From Humitalea sp050632385 (lineage in GTDB: Bacteria > Pseudomonadota > Alphaproteobacteria > Acetobacterales > Acetobacteraceae): a stretch of DNA of 64,000 nt. The DNA lies in NCBI RefSeq assembly GCF_050632385.1, contig NZ_CP192599.1, positions 806,001 through 870,000 of the forward strand, given 5' to 3'. This document shows positions 59,197-64,000 of this stretch, piece by piece (the stretch's first letter is position 1; each line of letters starts with the position of its first letter). The position numbers were made by a program, and so were the translations under genes. The notes under the pieces are model-generated. The model made no database searches. It was not told where the DNA came from and worked only from the letters and a program-made list of their open reading frames with translations.

Positions 59197-59400
59197 TCAG
59201 AAGCCTTCGCGCTCCAGGCGCTTGCGCTCCACCTTGCGGGCGCGACGGACGGCTTCGGCCGCCTCACGCGCACGGCGTTCGGAGGGCTTCTCATAATGAC
59301 GACGAAGCTTCATCTCACGGAAGACGCCCTCACGCTGGAGCTTCTTCTTCAGGGCCTTAAGCGCCTGATCGATGTTGTTGTCGCGGACGACGACCTGCAC
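59197..59400 (-). CDS. rpsU: 30S ribosomal protein S21
   Basis: 67 aa: 'MQVVVRDNNIDQALKALKKK', then 'LQREGVFREMKLRRHYEKPSERR', then a basic helix. S21 is a late 30S platform protein near the anti-Shine-Dalgarno. GTG at 59400-59398 gives the exact family N-terminus; the frame extends upstream but those residues are unlike S21. Single-gene unit with its own terminator. Confidence 0.96.
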   Translation of the reverse strand: MQVVVRDNNIDQALKALKKKLQREGVFREMKLRRHYEKPSERRAREAAEAVRRARKVERKRLEREGF

Positions 59401-59579
59401 GCGGTGCAACTCCTGCCAAAAGGGATGCCAAAGGGCGAAAAGGAAACAGCGCCGGGCCGAAACCCGTCGCGGAAGCGCAGCGTCTAGCATGCGGACGCGA
59501 GAGGATGGAAGCCCCTGCCTGCGATTTTGCGCGGGGGGCCTCCTGTCGCATCGGCCGGGCAGCGCCTATTTGTGGCGTC

Positions 59580-60101
59580 ATGTCCCTCCTGAAGATCGCC
59601 CGGCTTGGGCACCCCGTCCTGCTCCGCCGCGCGGAGCCCGTGGCCGATCCGATGGCGCCCGAGATCCGGCGGCTGGTGATGGATATGGGGGCGACCATGC
59701 TGGACGCCCAGGGGCTGGGCCTGGCAGCCCCACAAGTCCATGAATCGCTGCGCATCTTCGTCTGGCGGCAGGGCAAGGACGGCGTCGCCGCGCTGATCAA
59801 CCCGGAGATCACCCTGCTGGACCCGGCCGATGAGGTGGGCTTCGAGGGCTGCCTGTCGATTCCCGGCCTGCGCGGCGCCGTCCGACGCAGCCGGCGCGTC
59901 GGCTTCCGCGGCTTCTCCCTGGACGGACGCGTGGTCGAGGGCGATGCGGAGGGGCTGCTGGCCCGCGTGATGCAGCATGAATGCGACCATCTGGACGGCG
60001 TGCTCTACCTGATGCGGATGCACGACCTGTCCCTGCTGGGGTTCACCGAGGAACTGGCGCAGCACCCCCCCACCCCGGCCGAGACGGAGACCATCGCATG
60101 A
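59580..60101 (+). CDS. def: Peptide deformylase
   Basis: 173 aa. All three catalytic motifs are present: 'GLGLAAPQ' (45-52), 'EGCLS' (89-93, metal-ligand Cys91) and 'QHECDHLDG' (His133, Glu134, His137). It removes the formyl group from nascent N-termini using Fe2+. ATG 59580 gives the standard 'MSLLKIARLGHPVL' start; a GTG/ATG farther upstream in frame is rejected. The stop overlaps the next gene (ATGA). Several def paralogues are common in alphaproteobacteria; whether this is the essential copy is unknown. Confidence 0.95.
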   Translation: MSLLKIARLGHPVLLRRAEPVADPMAPEIRRLVMDMGATMLDAQGLGLAAPQVHESLRIFVWRQGKDGVAALINPEITLLDPADEVGFEGCLSIPGLRGAVRRSRRVGFRGFSLDGRVVEGDAEGLLARVMQHECDHLDGVLYLMRMHDLSLLGFTEELAQHPPTPAETETIA

Positions 60102-60697
60102 TCGAGCGCAGCCCCGAGCGCGACGCCGCCCTGCGCTGCATGCTGCCGCATGTGGCCGAGCATGGCTGGACCGAGGCCGCCCTGCGCCACGGCCTGGCAG
60201 GCCCCCAGGCCGCCGCGGCGGGGCTGTCGGTGGCCGATGCGCCCTTCCTCTTCCCCGCCGGCCCCACCGGCATGGTGGAGGCCTGGAGCGACCTTGCCGA
60301 CCGCGACATGGACGCCGCCGCCCAGGCCGAATCGCTGGGCGCGCTGCGCGTTCCGGCGCGGATTCGCCGCCTGGTCGAATTGCGCCTGCGGGCGGCCCAG
60401 GCCGACAAGCCCGCGGTGCGACGCGGCCTGGCGCTGCTGGCGCTGCCGTGGAACGCCCGCGCCGCGATCAGGTGCACCGCACGGACCGTCGATGCCATGT
60501 GGCATGCGGCGGGCGACACCTCCGCCGACATGTCCTGGTACACGCGCCGAGCCTCGCTGGCGGCCGTCTACGGGGCGACCCTGGCGTTCTGGCTGACGGA
60601 TGACAGCGACGACCTGGCGCCCACGATGGCCTTCCTCGATCGGCGCCTGCGGGACCTGGGGCGGCTGTCGCGCCGGCCGAAGGCCCAGGCCGCCTGA
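60098..60697 (+). CDS. COQ9 family protein (ubiquinone biosynthesis accessory factor)
   Basis: 199 aa, all-helical. It starts 'MIERSPERDAALRCMLPHVAEHGWTEAALRHGLA' like COQ9/TetR-fold proteins, and ends with 'NARAAIRCTARTVDAMWHAAGDTSADMSWYTRRASLAAVYGATLAFWLTDDSDD', the lipid-binding C-terminal core of COQ9 ('DxSxDxxWYTKRxxLxxVYxxTxLxxLxD'). COQ9 binds isoprenoid lipids and assists COQ7-type hydroxylation in coenzyme Q synthesis. Coupled to def by a 4-nt overlap. Confidence 0.9.
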   Translation: MIERSPERDAALRCMLPHVAEHGWTEAALRHGLAGPQAAAAGLSVADAPFLFPAGPTGMVEAWSDLADRDMDAAAQAESLGALRVPARIRRLVELRLRAAQADKPAVRRGLALLALPWNARAAIRCTARTVDAMWHAAGDTSADMSWYTRRASLAAVYGATLAFWLTDDSDDLAPTMAFLDRRLRDLGRLSRRPKAQAA

Positions 60698-60880
60698 GGC
60701 GTCCCCGCGACAATGGGGCTTGACGGGACCGTTATGAAACCGTGATTCTAGGGCCACACATGCACAACATCGGCCAAGTCCATGGCCTGGCGCGATTCGT
60801 GTTACAGAACTCAGGCTTCGCAAGCGTGTGCGGAACCGTGTAGAAGCCTTAACGGAAAATTTCTCGGCGGGAGAGCCAGC

Positions 60881-61438
60881 GTGAAGACCATGATTCGTCC
60901 CCTGATCGCAGGCCTCGTCGCGGCGTCTATCGCTGCCCCGGCCGTGGCGCAGTCCTGCATGCCCGCCGCCCAAAGGGCTGCGTTCGACATGCGCGCGCTG
61001 CAAAGCCAGCTGATGGTCGCAGCGCTGTCCTGTGACAAGTACACCGAATACGGCCAGTTCATGAACCGCAACCAGACCGAGCTGCGCACCACGCTGACCA
61101 CCATCCGCACCTATTACCGCGGCAATTCGACGGCGGTGGACAACTACATCACCACCCTGGCGAACACCCATTCGCAGGAAGGCATCCGCCAGGGCTCGCA
61201 CTTCTGCCGCGACGTCGGCGCGCTGTTCCAGGAGGCGCTGGCCGCCAATGGCCGTGAAGGCCTGCAGCAGGTGACGGCGAATCGCCGCATCGCGACCCTG
61301 CAGGAAGCGCCGGCCTGCGCCGCCAATGCCACGCGCTCCGCCGCCGCGGCCCCGACGCGCGCCGCGCAACCGACCCGCACGGCGCAGGCCACACCGGCCG
61401 CCAACCGCAGCGCGGCACCGGCGACCACCGCGCGCTGA
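60881..61438 (+). CDS. Secreted protein with conserved-looking cysteines and low-complexity tail
   Basis: 185 aa from GTG 60881 (GGGAG lies 7 nt upstream); ATG 60890 is an alternative. Signal peptide 'IRPLIAGLVAASIAAPAVAQ'. The mature core (about 105 residues, helical) has four Cys: SCMPAA, LSCDKY, HFCRDV and PACAAN, so two disulfides are plausible in the periplasm. It contains 'YGQFMNRNQTELRTTLTTIRTYYRGN'. The last ~45 residues are Ala/Thr/Pro/Arg repeats. I do not recognise a family. The 183-bp upstream gap holds nothing I can assign, and a strong terminator follows. Confidence 0.75.
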   Translation: MKTMIRPLIAGLVAASIAAPAVAQSCMPAAQRAAFDMRALQSQLMVAALSCDKYTEYGQFMNRNQTELRTTLTTIRTYYRGNSTAVDNYITTLANTHSQEGIRQGSHFCRDVGALFQEALAANGREGLQQVTANRRIATLQEAPACAANATRSAAAAPTRAAQPTRTAQATPAANRSAAPATTAR

Positions 61439-61457
61439 ACACCGCCGCCCGGCCATG

Positions 61458-61487
61458 AAAAAGGACGCCCCAGGGCGTCCTTTTTTT
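61458..61487. terminator. Bidirectional intrinsic terminator
   Basis: AAAAA-GGACGCCC-CA-GGGCGTCC-TTTTTTT. Perfect 8-bp stem flanked by A5 on one side and T7 on the other, so it can work on both strands; 19 bp after the stop of the secreted-protein gene. Confidence 0.9.
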
Positions 61488-61515
61488 GTGCCCGGCGCCG
61501 GAGGGGAGCGGGCAA

Positions 61516-61548
61516 GAAAAAGGGGCGCCCCCTTGCGGAGGCGCCCCT
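61516..61548 (-). terminator. Terminator of ompA-like gene 1
   Basis: On the minus strand AGGGGCGCC / GGCGCCCCT (9-bp stem, 10-nt loop) followed by TTTTT (complement of 61516-61520). It starts 22 bp after the gene's stop codon. Confidence 0.85.
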
Positions 61549-61570
61549 GGTCTTTCGCGCTTGTGTGCGA

Positions 61571-62671
61571 TCAGCGCAGGATGATCTCGACGCGGCGGTT
61601 CTGCGGCTCGCGCACGTTGTCCGCGGTCGGCACCAGCAGGCGGGTCTGACCGAAGCCCTGGATCGTCATCGAGGAACGCGCGATGCCGAGGCGGGCGAGT
61701 TCAGCCGCGACGGCTTCGGCGCGGCGCACCGACAGGCCCTGGTTGTACTGGGCGGACCCCGAGGTATCGGTGAAGCCGTTCACCTCGATGCGGGTCACCT
61801 CGACGCGACGGCTGTTCTGTGCCGCCTCGGCGATGATCTGGCGCGCGCGATCGGTCAGGTCGGCGCGGTTCCAGTCGAAGAACACCAGGTAGGTGCGGGC
61901 CGGGGCCGGGGCTGCGGCCGGCACCACGACCGGGGCCGGCTGCGCGACGCCGAAGGCATAGCGCAGGCCGACCAGCAGGCTGTTGTTCGCATTGTCCGTG
62001 CTGCCGGACAGGAACTGCGACGGCCGGTTCGCCGGCGTGACCTTGATGTCCACATCGGTGTCGAGCGTCGCGAGGTAGCGATACTCGGCGGTGATCGCCA
62101 GGCCCGGGACGGACGCGATCGGATAGGCCGCGCCGATGATGCCCTGGTAGGCGAATTCGCCGTTCACGCCACGGTAGTTGAACTGGTTGCCGGTGGTGGA
62201 GATCGACAGGGCGTTCACCTGCGACGTCCAGGCATAGCCGACGCCGGCGCCGACGTAGGGGATGATCGGCCAGGCGACGGGGAAGTCGTAGAGCACATTC
62301 ACCATGGCCGCGGTGGTCGCACGCCAGCCGGTCGAAACATTGAAGCTCCGCTGGCCGAAGCCGGTCGTGTCGTCCAGCCCGGTGGGGCGGTAGGAGACCT
62401 CGACCTCGGACCGCAGGCCGTTGCCGAAGCCGTAGCCAACCGAGCCGACGAGCGCGATGCCGAGCTGGTAGGACTGCTTGCCGCTGGACGTGATGCCGGC
62501 GGCCGTCGCTGCGGGGCTCAATGCACCGTCGATGGAGAGATCGGCGTCCGATGCCATGTTCACGCCGACGCCGGCACCGATGTAGACGCCGGTCAGCGGC
62601 TCAGCGAAGGCGAGGGGCGCCGTTGCGATGAGGGCGGCGGAAGCGAGCAGGACGCTTTTGCTGGAGCGCAT
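61571..62671 (-). CDS. OmpA family outer-membrane protein 1 (beta-barrel plus peptidoglycan-binding domain)
   Basis: 366 aa. Signal peptide 'MRSSKSVLLASAALIATAPLAFA', then an eight-strand barrel (~24-240) with alternating aromatic strands ('GVYIGAGVGVNM', 'GLRSEVEVSYRP', 'PYVGAGVGYAW', 'AITAEYRYLATL', 'SLLVGLRYAFGV'). A Pro/Ala linker follows, and then the OmpA C-terminal domain 'YLVFFDWNRADLTDRARQII', 'TRIEVNGFTDTSGSAQYNQGLSVRRAEAVAAEL' with the Asp and Arg that hold diaminopimelate. It links outer membrane to peptidoglycan. ATG 62671 chosen over an upstream in-frame ATG because it opens the signal peptide. Tandem paralogue upstream. Confidence 0.95.
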   Translation of the reverse strand: MRSSKSVLLASAALIATAPLAFAEPLTGVYIGAGVGVNMASDADLSIDGALSPAATAAGITSSGKQSYQLGIALVGSVGYGFGNGLRSEVEVSYRPTGLDDTTGFGQRSFNVSTGWRATTAAMVNVLYDFPVAWPIIPYVGAGVGYAWTSQVNALSISTTGNQFNYRGVNGEFAYQGIIGAAYPIASVPGLAITAEYRYLATLDTDVDIKVTPANRPSQFLSGSTDNANNSLLVGLRYAFGVAQPAPVVVPAAAPAPARTYLVFFDWNRADLTDRARQIIAEAAQNSRRVEVTRIEVNGFTDTSGSAQYNQGLSVRRAEAVAAELARLGIARSSMTIQGFGQTRLLVPTADNVREPQNRRVEIILR

Positions 62672-62826
62672 GATGTATCCCCGAGTGACGGAAAGGCGAA
62701 AATTATTCAGGCCGTGCAACTGGTAGTGACTGTAATCGATAGGACACCGATACAGGAACCCATCATTAACACAAAAGCCGCAGTGTGGTTTTTGTGCAAC
62801 TATCGAGCGACGGGCATCCGACGCAG

Positions 62827-62855
62827 AAAAAGGGACGCCCCTTTCGGAGCGTCCC
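62827..62855 (-). terminator. Terminator of ompA-like gene 2
   Basis: On the minus strand GGGACGC / GCGTCCC (7-bp core, extendable with TCC/GGG around GAAA) followed by TTTTT (complement of 62827-62831). It lies 52 bp after the stop of the second ompA-like gene and separates the two paralogues, so each is probably transcribed on its own. Confidence 0.8.
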
Positions 62856-62907
62856 CTTCCCTTCGAACCGATCCCTGGATCGTGCGATCCGGGGCGTCCC
62901 GCGCCGA

Positions 62908-64000
62908 TCAGCGCAGGATGATCTCCACGCGGCGGTTCTGCGGTTCACGCACATTGTCCGCGGTCGGCACCAGCAGGCGGGTCTGGCCAAACCCCTGGAT
63001 CGACATCGCGGAACGCGGGACGCCGAGTCGGGCGAGTTCCGCGGCGACCGTTTCGGCGCGCCGGACCGACAGGCCCTGATTGTACTGCGCGGAACCCGAG
63101 GTGTCGGTGAAGCCGTTCACCTCGATGCGGGTCAGTTCGACGCGGCGGCTGTTCTCGGCGGCCTCGGCGATGATCTGGCGCGCGCGATCGGTCAGGTCGG
63201 CGCGGTTCCAGTCGAAGAACACCAGATAGGTGCGGGCCGGGGCAGGGGCCGCGGCCGGGGCCACGACCGGCGGCGGCGGCGGCGCGACGCCGAAGGCATA
63301 GCGCAGGCCGATCAGTACGCTGTTGTTCGCATTGTCCGTGGTGCCGGACAGGAACTGCGACGGCCGGTTGGCCTGCGTCACCTTCACGTCCACGTCCGTG
63401 TCGAGCGTCGCGAAGTAGCGATACTCGGCGGTCAGCGACAGCCCGGGCACCGCCGTGATCGGGAAGGCGGCGCCGAGAATGCCCTGGTAGGCGAATTCGC
63501 CATTGACGCCGCGATAGTTGAATTGATTGCCCGTGCTGGAGATCGACACAGCATTCACCTGCGACGTCCAGGCATAGCCGGCGCCGATGCCGATGTAGGG
63601 GATGACGGGCCAGTTGACCGGGAAGTCGTAGAGCAGGTTCACCATCGTCCCGATGGTTTCGCGGTGCCCTTCGGAGCCCGAGAAGTTGCTCTGGCCGAAG
63701 CCGGAGGTGCCGTCCAGGTCGTTGCGCCGGTAGGAGACTTCGCCTTCGACCCGCAGGCCGTTGCCGAAGCCCCAGCCGACGGAACCCAGGGCGACCCAGC
63801 CAAGGTCGTAGGAGACCTTGCCGCTTTGCGTGATGCCCCCGGCAACCGCTGCGGGGGAGAGCGCGCCGTCGATCGAGATATCCGCGTCGGACGCCCAGTT
63901 CACGCCCAGGCCGGCCCCCAGGTAGACGCCCGTCACTGGCTGCGCGAAGGCGATGGGGGCCGACGCGATCAGCGCGGCGGAAGCGAGCAAGAAGCTTTTG
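62908..64000 (-). CDS. OmpA family outer-membrane protein 2 (N-terminus cut by window edge)
   Basis: The frame is open at the right edge; the visible start of the signal peptide reads K-S-F-L-L-A-S-A-A-L-I-A-S-A-P-I-A-F-A, so only a few N-terminal residues are missing. Same design as protein 1: barrel strands ('GVYLGAGLGVNWASDADISI', 'YIGIGAGYAWTSQVNAVSIS', 'SLTAEYRYFATLDTDVDVKV'), Pro-rich hinge (APPPPPVVAPAAAPAPA) and an OmpA C-terminal domain almost identical to that of protein 1. Differences concentrate in the predicted surface loops (e.g. the 'DLDGTSGFGQSNFSGSEG' stretch), as expected after tandem duplication. Confidence 0.93.
   Translation of the reverse strand, partial: KSFLLASAALIASAPIAFAQPVTGVYLGAGLGVNWASDADISIDGALSPAAVAGGITQSGKVSYDLGWVALGSVGWGFGNGLRVEGEVSYRRNDLDGTSGFGQSNFSGSEGHRETIGTMVNLLYDFPVNWPVIPYIGIGAGYAWTSQVNAVSISSTGNQFNYRGVNGEFAYQGILGAAFPITAVPGLSLTAEYRYFATLDTDVDVKVTQANRPSQFLSGTTDNANNSVLIGLRYAFGVAPPPPPVVAPAAAPAPARTYLVFFDWNRADLTDRARQIIAEAAENSRRVELTRIEVNGFTDTSGSAQYNQGLSVRRAETVAAELARLGVPRSAMSIQGFGQTRLLVPTADNVREPQNRRVEIILR

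Noticed and set aside
61565..63079. 504-codon plus-strand frame spanning both ompA-like genes
   Set aside because: It reads through the antisense of two conserved porins and their terminators; no domain and no ribosome-binding site.

Overview
The window is 64 kb of chromosome from a GC-rich alphaproteobacterium, most probably an Acetobacteraceae / Rhodospirillales member close to Roseomonas-like genera. The case rests on several features: a circularly permuted two-piece tmRNA gene beside an alpha-type sspB; the three-gene pntAA-pntAB-pntB transhydrogenase; adk placed between secY and rpsM with no rpsD in the alpha operon; ThyX-type thymidylate synthase; and many TRAP and Bug-type solute receptors. 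The genus is an inference. No CRISPR array, insertion sequence, prophage or rRNA gene was seen.

Layout. 1-5 kb: the end of an AsmA-like gene converges, through a palindromic repeat element, on a tightly overlapping minus-strand cluster (class I fumarase, a 77-aa protein, RidA, a VOC protein and a ribbon-helix-helix protein). 4.2-8.3 kb: a GntR/UTRA regulator diverges from a DUF3604 (PHP-like) protein and a Bug-type receptor, with a perfect palindrome between them. 8.3-9.3 kb: sspB preceded by a permuted ssrA gene whose encoded tag reads ANDNSREAVALAA. 9.4-12.1 kb: a four-gene overlapping set (thyX, a small membrane protein, an HD hydrolase and a PfkB kinase). 12.1-15.8 kb: small secreted proteins, tRNA-Thr, a hydratase-family enzyme and an rRNA 2'-O-methyltransferase (rlmB) with a long disordered N-terminus.

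15.9-46.1 kb is one of the largest translation and transcription blocks of the chromosome: tRNA-Tyr, tRNA-Gly, tuf, tRNA-Trp, secE, nusG, rplKAJL, rpoBC, rpsL, rpsG, a second tuf, then the S10, spc and alpha operons through rplQ, nearly all on the plus strand. The two tuf genes look base-for-base identical. fusA is missing from its usual place between rpsG and tuf. Stem-loops lie between rplL and rpoB, before rpsL, and between rplO and secY, where transcription of the promoter-distal genes could be trimmed.

46.1-64 kb is accessory or metabolic: msrQ without msrP; a lone form-II CoxL-like molybdenum hydroxylase subunit; a TRAP operon (dctP, dctQ, dctM, hydratase-like gene) divergent from a MarR regulator across two repeated half-palindromic sites; a DUF3891 gene divergent from pntAA-AB-B; an unrecognised protein with a transglutaminase-like Cys-His-Asp arrangement; rpsU; peptide deformylase and COQ9; a secreted Cys-containing protein; and two tandem OmpA-type porins, the second cut by the window edge. 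A structured, possibly noncoding RNA lies between the Cys-His-Asp gene and rpsU.

The most noteworthy items are the ssrA-sspB pairing, the repeat element whose ends supply both flanking stop codons, the Cys-His-Asp protein, the identical tuf pair with absent fusA, the candidate structured RNA at 59.05-59.14 kb and the operator-like palindromes.
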